This document shows, in pieces, positions 24,021 to 32,471 of a stretch of DNA of 64,000 nucleotides. The notes beneath the pieces are model-generated. The model worked only from the letters and a program-made list of their open reading frames with translations, was not told where the DNA came from and made no database searches. The stretch comes from Paraburkholderia caribensis. Lineage in GTDB: Bacteria > Pseudomonadota > Gammaproteobacteria > Burkholderiales > Burkholderiaceae. The translations under genes and the position numbers were made by a program. The stretch is taken from positions 1,302,001 to 1,366,000 of the forward strand of contig NZ_CP026101.1 in the NCBI RefSeq assembly GCF_002902945.1, in the 5' to 3' direction. How positions within the stretch are numbered: the stretch's first letter is position 1; each line of letters starts with the position of its first letter.

Positions 24021-24087
24021 CAGAACGCGCCAAGACGCGAACGCCAGAACCATGAAGCCATAAGCACTGATGTCCCCGGAGCGATTG

Positions 24088-25311
24088 ATGAATAACGACA
24101 TTCCCCACCTGCCCATTTACATGGACTACAGCGCGACGACACCCGTCGACCCGCGCGTGGTGGACAAGATGATTCCGTACCTGCGCGAGCAGTTCGGTAA
24201 CCCGGCATCGCGCAGCCACGCATACGGCTGGGACGCGGAACGTGCCGTCGAGGAAGCGCGCGAGAACGTCGCGGCGCTCGTCAACGCCGACCCGCGCGAA
24301 ATCATCTGGACTTCAGGCGCGACGGAATCGGACAACCTCGCCATCAAGGGTGCGGCGCACTTCTACAAAGGCAAGGGCAAGCACATCATCACGGTGAAGA
24401 CCGAGCACAAGGCTGTGCTCGACACCACGCGTGAGCTGGAGCGCGAAGGCTACGAAGTCACGTACCTCGATGTGAAGGACGACGGTCTGATCGACCTCGA
24501 CGTGTTCAAGGCCGCACTGCGTCCGGACACGATCCTCGTTTCGGTGATGCACGTGAACAACGAGATCGGTGTCGTGCAGGACATCGAGACGATCGGCGAG
24601 ATCTGCCGCGAGAAGGGCATCATTTTCCACGTCGACGCGGCGCAGGCTACCGGCAAGGTCGAAATCGACCTGCAGAAGCTGAAGGTCGACCTGATGTCGT
24701 TTTCGGCGCACAAGACATATGGCCCGAAGGGCATTGGCGCGCTGTATGTGCGCCGCAAGCCGCGCGTGCGCATCGAAGCGCAGATGCACGGCGGCGGTCA
24801 CGAGCGCGGCATGCGTTCGGGCACGCTGGCGACGCACCAGATCGTCGGCATGGGCGAAGCGTTCCGTATCGCGCGTGAAGAAATGGCGACCGAAAACGAA
24901 CGCATCCGCATGCTGCGCGACAAGCTGCTGCGCGGCCTGCAAGAGATCGAAGAAACGTATGTGAACGGCGACATGGAAAAGCGTGTCCCGCACAACCTGA
25001 ACATCAGCTTCAACTTCGTCGAAGGCGAGTCGCTGATCATGGCGGTGAAGGACGTCGCGGTGTCGTCGGGATCGGCGTGTACGTCGGCGTCGCTGGAGCC
25101 GTCGTATGTGCTGCGCGCGCTCGGCCGCAACGACGAACTGGCGCACAGCTCGATCCGCTTCACGGTCGGCCGCTTCACGACGGAGCAGGACGTCGATTAC
25201 GTCATCAACCTGCTGAAGAGCAAGATTGCGAAGCTGCGCGATCTGTCGCCGCTGTGGGAAATGCACAAGGACGGCATCGATCTGTCGACGATTCAATGGG
25301 CCGCGCACTGA
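24088..25311 (+). CDS. iscS: Cysteine desulfurase IscS
   Basis: A 407-residue PLP enzyme converting cysteine to alanine and delivering persulfide sulfur to IscU and other acceptors. The start at 24088 is preferred (CGGAG 6 nt upstream, MNNDIPHLPIYMDYSATTPV as in the family) over an ATG 18 nt earlier. PLP-binding Lys209 is in SAHKTYGPKG, and the mobile-loop catalytic Cys331 in SSGSACTSASLEPSY. It is followed 59 nt later by iscU. Confidence 0.97.
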   Translation: MNNDIPHLPIYMDYSATTPVDPRVVDKMIPYLREQFGNPASRSHAYGWDAERAVEEARENVAALVNADPREIIWTSGATESDNLAIKGAAHFYKGKGKHIITVKTEHKAVLDTTRELEREGYEVTYLDVKDDGLIDLDVFKAALRPDTILVSVMHVNNEIGVVQDIETIGEICREKGIIFHVDAAQATGKVEIDLQKLKVDLMSFSAHKTYGPKGIGALYVRRKPRVRIEAQMHGGGHERGMRSGTLATHQIVGMGEAFRIAREEMATENERIRMLRDKLLRGLQEIEETYVNGDMEKRVPHNLNISFNFVEGESLIMAVKDVAVSSGSACTSASLEPSYVLRALGRNDELAHSSIRFTVGRFTTEQDVDYVINLLKSKIAKLRDLSPLWEMHKDGIDLSTIQWAAH

Positions 25312-25370
25312 GCGCGCCTGAAATCAGTCGATACACGCACGCAGGTTGAATCGAATCAAGGAGTCACAAA

Positions 25371-25787
25371 ATGGCATATAGCGACAAGGTTCTGGATCAC
25401 TACGAAAACCCGCGCAACGTCGGTTCGTTCTCGAAGGACGACGACACGGTCGGCACTGGCATGGTCGGCGCGCCCGCTTGCGGCGACGTGATGAAGCTGC
25501 AGATTCGCGTTGGCGCAGACGGCGTGATCGAAGACGCAAAGTTCAAGACGTACGGCTGCGGTTCGGCCATCGCGTCGAGCTCGCTCGTCACGGAATGGGT
25601 GAAGGGCAAGACGCTGGATCAGGCGCTGTCGATCAAGAACACGCAGATCGCCGAAGAGCTGGCGCTGCCGCCCGTGAAGATCCACTGCTCGATCCTCGCG
25701 GAAGACGCGATCAAGGCGGCCGTTGCCGACTACAAGCAGCGTCACGGCGAAACGGCTGACGCAGCGAAGGCTGAGCAATCGGCTTGA
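25371..25787 (+). CDS. iscU: Fe-S cluster scaffold IscU
   Basis: A 138-residue scaffold on which [2Fe-2S] and [4Fe-4S] clusters are assembled from IscS sulfur before transfer by HscA/HscB. The three ligand cysteines are Cys37 (GAPACGD), Cys63 (YGCGSA) and Cys106 (KIHCSILAEDAI), and the LPPVK motif recognised by HscA lies at 99-103. The C-terminal tail (HGETADAAKAEQSA) is about ten residues longer than E. coli IscU. AAGGAG precedes the ATG. Confidence 0.97.
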   Translation: MAYSDKVLDHYENPRNVGSFSKDDDTVGTGMVGAPACGDVMKLQIRVGADGVIEDAKFKTYGCGSAIASSSLVTEWVKGKTLDQALSIKNTQIAEELALPPVKIHCSILAEDAIKAAVADYKQRHGETADAAKAEQSA

Positions 25788-25935
25788 AGACGGCGCGGTT
25801 CAGTGCGTCGGAGTGGCACGGCGACGCGTCGGTAGTGGTGGTTGCTATCGGCGCGCGCCGGAACGATTTGGGAAGCAGGCAGGGTCGCGACACGCTTCGC
25901 GAGGAGCGTCGGCGTGCCGCACATTGAGAAACGCT

Positions 25936-26259
25936 ATGGCAATTACGTTGACCGAAAAGGCAGCACAACACGTGCAGAAATATCTGATCCGGCGCGGCAA
26001 GGGCGTCGGGCTGCGGCTCGGTGTGCGCACGACGGGTTGCTCGGGCCTCGCGTATAAGCTCGAGTACGTCGACGAACTCGCGCCCGAAGACGAAGTGTTC
26101 GAATGCAAGGGCGTGAAGATCGTGGTGGACCCGAAGAGCCTCGCTTATATCGACGGCACGGAACTCGACTTCGCACGCGAAGGGTTGAACGAAGGCTTCA
26201 GGTTCAACAACCCGAACGTGAAGGACGAGTGCGGCTGCGGCGAATCGTTCCGCGTGTAA
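25936..26259 (+). CDS. iscA: A-type Fe-S carrier IscA
   Basis: A 107-residue HesB/IscA-family carrier that passes Fe-S clusters to apo-targets. The invariant cysteines are Cys35 (TTGCSGLAY) and Cys99-Gly-Cys101 (DECGCGESF). The start MAITLTEKAAQHV at 25936 matches the family. It is followed by a terminator-like hairpin that separates iscRSUA from hscB. Confidence 0.97.
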   Translation: MAITLTEKAAQHVQKYLIRRGKGVGLRLGVRTTGCSGLAYKLEYVDELAPEDEVFECKGVKIVVDPKSLAYIDGTELDFAREGLNEGFRFNNPNVKDECGCGESFRV

Positions 26260-26276
26260 GCGCGCGAGTCATGCTG

Positions 26277-26302
26277 AAAAGGCGGCCTGTGCCGCCTTTT
26301 TT
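26277..26302 (+). terminator. Terminator-like hairpin inside the isc operon
   Basis: AAAAGGCGGC-ctgt-GCCGCCTTTTTT starts 18 nt after the iscA stop and has all marks of an intrinsic terminator (perfect 6-bp GC core, A/T extension, six T). Since hscB begins 70 nt later on the same strand without an obvious promoter, it probably acts as a partial terminator. Confidence 0.75.
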
Positions 26303-26371
26303 CAATTTCGCCGCGCACCTGGTGTGCGCTTCGGCGCTGCCCGGCGCGCATTGCATGGACAAAGTAACCTG

Positions 26372-26899
26372 ATGGCTTCGCTGAACGACAGTCACTTCGA
26401 ACTCTTCAACCTGCCCGAGCAATTCGCGCTCGATACGTCCGCATTGGATCACGCGTATCGCACGGTGCAGGCGCAGGTGCATCCCGACCGTTTCGCCGCT
26501 GCGGGCGACGCGCAAAAGCGCATCGCGATGCAGTGGGCCACGCGCACGAACGAGGCGTATCAGACGCTGCGCGATCCGCTGAAGCGCGCGCGCTACCTGC
26601 TAACGCTGCGCGGCATCGATGTCGGCGCGGAGAACAACACGGCGATGGAGCCGGCGTTCCTGATGCAGCAAATGGAATGGCGCGAGAGCATCGAGGATGC
26701 GTCGGCGGCGAAGAACATCGATGCGCTTGATGCATTGCTCGCCGAGTTGCGCGAAGAGGAAAAGCTGCGCTTCACGAAGCTCGCGGCATTGCTCGACAGC
26801 GGCTCGAATCAGGCAGCGGGCGAAGCCGTACGGCAACTGATGTTCATCGAGCGCGTGGCTGCGGAGATCGGCACGCAGATCGAGCGGCTCGACGTCTGA
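26372..26899 (+). CDS. hscB: Fe-S cluster co-chaperone HscB
   Basis: A 175-residue J-domain co-chaperone that binds IscU and stimulates the HscA ATPase. The J domain occupies about 6-78 with the HPD motif in VHPDRF and the NEAYQTL helix, followed by the three-helix C-terminal IscU-binding domain. The start at 26372 (MASLNDSHFELFNLP) matches the family. It is 103 nt from hscA. Confidence 0.95.
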   Translation: MASLNDSHFELFNLPEQFALDTSALDHAYRTVQAQVHPDRFAAAGDAQKRIAMQWATRTNEAYQTLRDPLKRARYLLTLRGIDVGAENNTAMEPAFLMQQMEWRESIEDASAAKNIDALDALLAELREEEKLRFTKLAALLDSGSNQAAGEAVRQLMFIERVAAEIGTQIERLDV

Positions 26900-27002
26900 G
26901 GCCGCCTGTCGCAGCACGACGCGGTTCGATGAACCCGCCCAATCACCACGCGAACCAACACGATCAGGACCGGGGCGAAGCAAGCCCCGAAGAAGATTCC
27001 AG

Positions 27003-28874
27003 ATGGCTTTACTGCAAATTTCTGAACCCGGCATGGCGCCCGCGCCGCATCAGCGGCGTCTCGCGGTCGGCATCGACCTCGGCACGACCAACTCTCTCGT
27101 CGCGGCGGTGCGCAGCGGCGTGCCCGACGTATTGCCCGACGACGAAGGCCACTATCTGCTGCCGTCCGTCGTGCGGTATCTGGAGAAGGGCGGCCGCCGC
27201 ATTGGCCGCGTGGCGAAAGCGGAAGCCGCCACCGATCCCCGCAACACGATCGTCTCGGTCAAACGCTTCATGGGGCGCGGCAAGAGCGAAGTCGAGCACG
27301 CGGAAAACGCGCCCTACGACTTTGTCGATGCGCCGGGCATGGTGCAGATCCGTACCGTCGACGGCGTGAAGAGTCCCGTCGAGGTGTCCGCGGAAATTCT
27401 CGCGACGCTGCGTTATCGCGCGGAAGACACGCTCGGCGACGAGCTGGTCGGTGCGGTGATCACGGTGCCGGCGTATTTCGACGAAGCGCAGCGCCAGGCA
27501 ACCAAGGATGCCGCGCGTCTGGCCGGCCTGAATGTGCTGCGCCTGCTGAACGAGCCGACGGCGGCCGCGATTGCGTACGGTCTCGACAACGGCGCGGAGG
27601 GTCTGTACGCGGTGTACGACCTGGGCGGCGGCACCTTCGATCTGTCCGTCCTGAAGCTCACGAAGGGTGTTTTCGAAGTGCTCGCGGCGGGCGGCGATTC
27701 TGCGCTCGGCGGCGACGACTTCGATCACGCGCTGTACCGCCATGTTTTGGAGAAGGCGAATGTTCCCGCCGCGTCGCTGACGCCGGAAGACGTGCGGCTG
27801 CTGCTCGACGCCGTGCGCGTCGCGAAGGAAGCGCTGTCGTCGGCGCCGGACGCTGCCGTCCAGGTAACGCTCGCCAGCGGCGCAAAGATCGACGTCACCG
27901 TCGATGAAGCGGCATTCGAAACGATTACGCAGGCGCTCGTGCAGCGCACGCTCGGCCCGACGAAAAAAGCGCTGCGCGACGCGAAATTGACGGCGGCCGA
28001 TATCAACGGCGTCGTGCTCGTCGGCGGCGCGACGCGCATGCCGGTGATCCGCCGCGCAGTCGAAAACTTCTTCGGCCAGCCGCCGCTGACCAATCTGGAC
28101 CCGGATCAGGTCGTCGCGCTCGGCGCGGCCATCCAGGCCGATCTGCTCGCGGGCAACCGCGGCGCCGACGGCGACGACTGGCTGCTGCTCGACGTGATTC
28201 CGCTGTCGCTCGGCGTCGAAACGATGGGCGGTCTCGCCGAGAAGATCATCCCGCGCAATTCGACCATTCCCGTCGCGCGTGCACAGGAATTCACCACCTT
28301 CAAGGACGGTCAGACGGCGATGGCGATTCACGTCGTCCAGGGCGAGCGCGAGCTCGTATCCGACTGCCGTTCGCTGGCGCGTTTCGAGTTGCGCGGCATT
28401 CCGCCGATGGCAGCGGGCGCGGCGCGTATCCGCGTCACCTACCAGGTCGATGCGGACGGTCTGCTGTCCGTGTTTGCGCGCGAGCAGCATTCGGGCGTGG
28501 AGGCGTCGGTGGTCGTGAAGCCGTCGTACGGCCTCGCCGACGACGACGTCGCGCGCATGCTCGAAGACAGCTTCAAGACGGCGGAAGTCGATATGCGCGC
28601 GCGGGCGTTGCGCGAGGCGCAGGTCGAAGCGCAGCGGCTGATCGAGGCGACGGAAGCGGCGCTCGCGGCCGACGGCGAACTGCTCGACGCCGACGAGCGC
28701 AGCGCGCTCGAAGATCTCGTCGCCGCGCTGCGCGCAATCGCGCCCAGCGACGATACCGACGCAATCGAAGCCGCGACGAAGACACTCGCCGAAGGCACCG
28801 ACGAATTCGCCGCGCGCCGGATGGACAAGAGCATTCGCCGCGCGCTTGCGGGCCGCAAGCTCGACGAGATCTGA
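27003..28874 (+). CDS. hscA: Fe-S assembly Hsp70 chaperone HscA
   Basis: A 623-residue specialised Hsp70 that remodels cluster-loaded IscU. The nucleotide-binding domain (about 18-380) shows the phosphate-1 motif VGIDLGTTNSLVAAV, DAARLAGLNVLRLLNEPTAAA, and YDLGGGTFDLSVL. The substrate domain has the linker DVIPLSLGVETMGG and a helical lid to the C terminus, which ends RKLDEI without the EEVD-like tail of cytosolic eukaryotic Hsp70s, as usual for HscA. Confidence 0.96.
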   Translation: MALLQISEPGMAPAPHQRRLAVGIDLGTTNSLVAAVRSGVPDVLPDDEGHYLLPSVVRYLEKGGRRIGRVAKAEAATDPRNTIVSVKRFMGRGKSEVEHAENAPYDFVDAPGMVQIRTVDGVKSPVEVSAEILATLRYRAEDTLGDELVGAVITVPAYFDEAQRQATKDAARLAGLNVLRLLNEPTAAAIAYGLDNGAEGLYAVYDLGGGTFDLSVLKLTKGVFEVLAAGGDSALGGDDFDHALYRHVLEKANVPAASLTPEDVRLLLDAVRVAKEALSSAPDAAVQVTLASGAKIDVTVDEAAFETITQALVQRTLGPTKKALRDAKLTAADINGVVLVGGATRMPVIRRAVENFFGQPPLTNLDPDQVVALGAAIQADLLAGNRGADGDDWLLLDVIPLSLGVETMGGLAEKIIPRNSTIPVARAQEFTTFKDGQTAMAIHVVQGERELVSDCRSLARFELRGIPPMAAGAARIRVTYQVDADGLLSVFAREQHSGVEASVVVKPSYGLADDDVARMLEDSFKTAEVDMRARALREAQVEAQRLIEATEAALAADGELLDADERSALEDLVAALRAIAPSDDTDAIEAATKTLAEGTDEFAARRMDKSIRRALAGRKLDEI

Positions 28875-29050
28875 CGGCGCGCCAGTCTTCAGCCGGCGCG
28901 GTGGACGCAACCAGGGCGATGTCGTGAATCGATGATTCACGCGTCGCCGCTGAATCACGCGGCGCGTGCCAAAAACGGCCGCGCCACCAGTAAAATGGTA
29001 CGGTGCCTGAAGGGCGGTGTCCGTGCCTCACAGACCAGAACGGAATTTGT

Positions 29051-29392
29051 ATGCCTCAAATCGTTGTGCTGCCTCACGTCGAACTGTGTCCGGAAGGCGC
29101 GGTCATCGACGCCGTGCCGGGTAAGAGCATCTGCGACAATCTGCTCGAACACGGCATCGAAATCGAGCACGCATGCGAGAAGTCTTGCGCGTGCACGACC
29201 TGCCACGTGATCGTGCGTGAGGGTTTCGACGCGTTGACGCCGTCGGAAGAAGACGAGGACGATCTGCTCGACAAGGCATGGGGTCTCGAACGCGAATCGC
29301 GGTTGTCGTGCCAGGCGCTCATGCCTGAAGGCGACGATCTCGTGGTCGAGATTCCGCGTTATTCGATCAACCACGCGAAGGAAAATCACTAA
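29051..29392 (+). CDS. fdx: [2Fe-2S] ferredoxin, ISC system
   Basis: A 113-residue adrenodoxin-type ferredoxin that donates electrons during cluster assembly. Ligands are Cys42, Cys48, Cys51 and Cys87 (CEKSCACTTC ... LSCQAL), with Cys46 as an extra non-ligand cysteine as in E. coli Fdx. The start MPQIVVLPH at 29051 is chosen over an upstream ATG because it gives the family N terminus. The next gene, iscX, starts 15 nt later. Confidence 0.96.
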   Translation: MPQIVVLPHVELCPEGAVIDAVPGKSICDNLLEHGIEIEHACEKSCACTTCHVIVREGFDALTPSEEDEDDLLDKAWGLERESRLSCQALMPEGDDLVVEIPRYSINHAKENH

Positions 29393-29407
29393 CAGGAGCG
29401 AGCAGCC

Positions 29408-29605
29408 ATGAAGTGGACCGACACGCAAGATATCGCGATGGCCTTGACCGACAAGCACCCGGAGATCGATCCGCAACAAGTGCGCTTCACCGATCTTCAC
29501 CGCTGGGTGATGGAACTGGACGGTTTCGACGACGATCCGAACCGCTCGAACGAAAAGATCCTTGAAGCGATTCAGGCGGCATGGATCGAAGACGCGGATT
29601 ACTGA
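29408..29605 (+). CDS. iscX: Fe-S assembly protein IscX
   Basis: A 65-residue acidic protein that binds IscS and modulates its activity, acting as a possible iron donor or regulator. The family pattern MKWTDTQDIAMAL ... DLHRWVMELDGFDDDP ... EAIQAAWIEDAD is complete. AGGAG lies upstream. It is the last gene of the isc operon and is followed by a terminator. Confidence 0.95.
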   Translation: MKWTDTQDIAMALTDKHPEIDPQQVRFTDLHRWVMELDGFDDDPNRSNEKILEAIQAAWIEDADY

Positions 29606-29645
29606 GTGCGGCGCGTTTAGTGGCGCTTCGAGGCGCAACAAAGAC

Positions 29646-29676
29646 AAAGGCGACTTCCGTGGAAGTCGCCTTTTTT
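29646..29676 (+). terminator. Intrinsic terminator of the isc operon
   Basis: AAAGGCGACTTCC-gt-GGAAGTCGCCTTTTTT is a perfect stem with a T-run, 41 nt after the iscX stop. The symmetry also suits the convergent glycine-zipper gene. Confidence 0.9.
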
Positions 29677-29735
29677 AATGCTCGAAGCCTGGCGAGCGTG
29701 GGCGTCCCTTAACGTTCGTTAGCGTCCGTTAAAGA

Positions 29736-30500
29736 TCAGCCCGCGACGAGCGTCCCGTTCTCCACGCGCACGCGCTGGCCTTGCTGAAACGGCGGCGCTT
29801 CGTGATACGTGAAGTAGCGCGTCTTGCCGTTTTCCATATGCACGCGCACCGAGTAACTGGTCGAGCTGCGCAGATGCTTTTCGACCGAGTTACCCGCGAG
29901 GCCGCCGCCGAGCGCGCCGAGCAGCGTCATCGCCGTGCGGCCGCCGCCACTGCCGAACTGGTTGCCGACGACACCGCCCGCCACCGCGCCGCCCACGGCG
30001 CCAATCCCGGTTCCGTGGCCCTCCTGGCGCACCGCCGAAATCGCTTCGACCGTGCCGCACGTCGAACAGTAGGCGGGTCGCGCGGGTTGCTGTTGCGCGT
30101 ATTGCGGCTGTTGCGCATATTGCGGGGCCGGCGCGGGTGCCTGGGGCGCTTGCTGCGCAGCTTGCTGTTGTGCCTGCTGGGCCCGCGCCTGTTGCTGGGC
30201 CTGCTGTGCCTCAGCCTGCTGCTGCGCAGCTTGCTGCTCGGCTTGCTGTTCGGCTTGCCGTTGCGCTGCTGCTTGTTGTTGCGCGCTCAGGTTAGCCGGT
30301 TGTGCGGTATCGACGACAGGCTGCTGTTGCTGCGCGACGGCCGCCGATTGCACCTGATCGCTTTGCTCGCCGTTGCTCGAAGCTTTCGGGAACAGTCCCG
30401 TCACGGCCGCCGTCGCCACCAGACTGGCGACGATGACGGCGCCCGCCGCCACGGCAATAAGGGGATGAAGGCGGCGCGGTGAATTGTTTGGGTTATCCAT
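29736..30500 (-). CDS. Glycine-zipper 2TM-domain envelope protein
   Basis: A 254-residue protein anchored by one N-terminal membrane segment (LIAVAAGAVIVASLVATAAV, about residues 14-33). A long Gln/Ala-rich coiled or disordered region follows (repeated AQQQA blocks, about 60-140), then a glycine-zipper domain (GTGIGAVGGAVAGGVVGNQFG; TLLGALGGGLAGNSVEKH) and a small C-terminal domain. The start at 30500 has GGAGG upstream; an ATG at 30563 does not. This is the SlyB/Rick_17kDa type of outer-envelope protein, but unlike classic members it has a signal anchor rather than a lipobox. The precise role is unknown. Confidence 0.85.
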   Translation of the reverse strand: MDNPNNSPRRLHPLIAVAAGAVIVASLVATAAVTGLFPKASSNGEQSDQVQSAAVAQQQQPVVDTAQPANLSAQQQAAAQRQAEQQAEQQAAQQQAEAQQAQQQARAQQAQQQAAQQAPQAPAPAPQYAQQPQYAQQQPARPAYCSTCGTVEAISAVRQEGHGTGIGAVGGAVAGGVVGNQFGSGGGRTAMTLLGALGGGLAGNSVEKHLRSSTSYSVRVHMENGKTRYFTYHEAPPFQQGQRVRVENGTLVAG

Positions 30501-30826
30501 GGTGGTAGGCCTCCAGCTTTGCAGAGTTTGACCTGTAAGAGTAGCGGTATCAGTGTCTGACATGCCGATCTGGGCGGGGTTTCAATTTGTAACCGCGAGC
30601 GAGCCGGAAGTTGCCCACCACTGACGCAAGAACCGCACCAAAAGCCAAAAGCCGCGCCGTAATTGCGTTTCGACGGGATGAAGAGGAAGGCGGACGGGAT
30701 CGAATTGCGCAGCTTTTACCGATAGTTACAAACGGTACGTGCGCTTCGGAAAGAACGGCGAGGGGCGGGAAGCCGCGCACGGCGGGAAACGGCCGTGCGC
30801 GGGGACTGCGATATCGGCGGGGAAGA
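30501..30826. other. Intergenic region between lysS and the glycine-zipper gene
   Basis: This 326-bp gap lies downstream of lysS and upstream of the next minus-strand gene. I found no further gene, no good intrinsic terminator for lysS, and no near-consensus promoter. Confidence 0.4.
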
Positions 30827-32368
30827 TCAGTCTTCGCGGCGCAGATGCGGGAACAGGATGACGTCGCGGATGCTCGGGCTGTCGGTGAGCAGCATGACCA
30901 GACGGTCGATGCCGATCCCGCAGCCGCCGGCAGGCGGCATGCCGTATTCGAGCGCGCGGATGTAGTCGGCGTCGTAGTACATCGCTTCTTCGTCGCCGGC
31001 GTCCTTCTGGTCGACCTGTTTCTTGAAGCGCGCAGCCTGGTCTTCCGGATCGTTCAGTTCCGAGAAACCATTGGCGATCTCACGGCCCGTGATGAACAGC
31101 TCGAAGCGCTCGGTGATGCCGTCCACGCTATCCGATGCGCGCGCGAGCGGCGACACTTCGATCGGGTAGTCGATGATGAAGGTCGGCTCCCACAGCTGCG
31201 ATTCCGCCGTTTCCTCGAAGAGCGCCAGTTGCAGCGCGCCGATACCCGCGTTCAGGAACTGCGGCTGCGTGGCGTCGACGCCGAACTTCTTCAGTTCCGT
31301 GCGCAGGAACGCGCCGTCCGCCAGTTGCGCGTCCGTGTATTGCGGTGCGTACTTCTGGATGGCCTGCGTGATCGTCAGGCGATGGAACGGCTTCGACAGA
31401 TCCAGTTCGCGGCCCTGATAGGTGATCGTCGCGTTGCCGAGGGCATCGACGGCGGCCTGGCGGATCAGTTGTTCGGTGAAGTCCATCAGCCACTTGTAGT
31501 CGGTGTACGCGGCGTAGAACTCCATCATCGTGAATTCCGGATTGTGACGCGGCGACACGCCCTCGTTACGGAAATTCCGGTTGATCTCGAACACGCGCTC
31601 GAAGCCGCCGACCACGAGGCGCTTCAGGTACAGCTCAGGCGCGATACGCAGGAACATCTGCATATCCAGCGCGTTGTGATGCGTGACGAACGGCTTGGCC
31701 GCCGCGCCGCCCGGGATCGGGTGGAGCATCGGCGTTTCGACTTCCATGAAGTCGGCGTCGGCCATGAACTTGCGGATCGACGACACGGCCTTGGTGCGCG
31801 CGACGAAGGTCTTGCGCGCTTCGTCCGTGACGATCAGGTCGACGTAGCGCTGGCGATAGCGCATTTCCTGGTCGGCCAGACCATGGAACTTGTCGGGCAG
31901 CGGACGCAGCGCCTTCGACAGCAGGCGCAGTTCCGTGCAGCGCACGGAGAGCTCGCCCTTGTTCGTGCGGAACAGCACGCCTTTCGCGGCGACGATGTCG
32001 CCCAGGTCCCACTTCTTGAACGCTTCGTACGTTGCTTCGCCGACGTCGGCGGGCGTGATGAAGAACTGGATCTGACCCGAGCCGTCGCGCACCGTCGCGA
32101 AGCTGGCCTTGCCCATCACGCGCTTGAGCATCATGCGGCCGGCTAGCGCGACTTGAAGCGCGGTCGCTTCGAGCGCGTCCTTGTCCTTGTCCGCGTAGTC
32201 GGACTGGAGATCGGCGGCGTGGTGGGTCGGGCGGAAGTCGTTCGGGTAGGCGACGCCTTGCTCGCGCAGCGCGCGCAGCTTTTCGCGGCGCTCGGCGATG
32301 ATCTGGTTGTCGTCCAACTCGGCGACTGCATTCTGCTGGGCGGCATCCCGCTGGATCGGTTCGGTCAT
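30827..32368 (-). CDS. lysS: Lysyl-tRNA synthetase, class II
   Basis: A 513-residue class II synthetase that charges tRNA-Lys. The N-terminal OB-fold anticodon-binding domain covers about 70-180 (GRMMLKRVMGKASFATVRD), followed by the catalytic domain with motif 1 around RSIRKFMADADFMEVETP, motif 2 (FEINRNFRNEGVSPRHNPEFT) and motif 3 near the end (GCGIGIDRLVMLLTD). It lies 103 nt downstream of prfB on the same strand, the arrangement also seen in E. coli. Confidence 0.97.
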   Translation of the reverse strand: MTEPIQRDAAQQNAVAELDDNQIIAERREKLRALREQGVAYPNDFRPTHHAADLQSDYADKDKDALEATALQVALAGRMMLKRVMGKASFATVRDGSGQIQFFITPADVGEATYEAFKKWDLGDIVAAKGVLFRTNKGELSVRCTELRLLSKALRPLPDKFHGLADQEMRYRQRYVDLIVTDEARKTFVARTKAVSSIRKFMADADFMEVETPMLHPIPGGAAAKPFVTHHNALDMQMFLRIAPELYLKRLVVGGFERVFEINRNFRNEGVSPRHNPEFTMMEFYAAYTDYKWLMDFTEQLIRQAAVDALGNATITYQGRELDLSKPFHRLTITQAIQKYAPQYTDAQLADGAFLRTELKKFGVDATQPQFLNAGIGALQLALFEETAESQLWEPTFIIDYPIEVSPLARASDSVDGITERFELFITGREIANGFSELNDPEDQAARFKKQVDQKDAGDEEAMYYDADYIRALEYGMPPAGGCGIGIDRLVMLLTDSPSIRDVILFPHLRRED

Positions 32369-32471
32369 GGTGATGATGTTCAGTGTCCGATGCCTCGTGC
32401 GCGCGTTCGACTGTGGCGCACGGGCGGTGAAAAAAATGCGGCGCGGCGAAGCGTGCCGCGCCGGATGCGCT

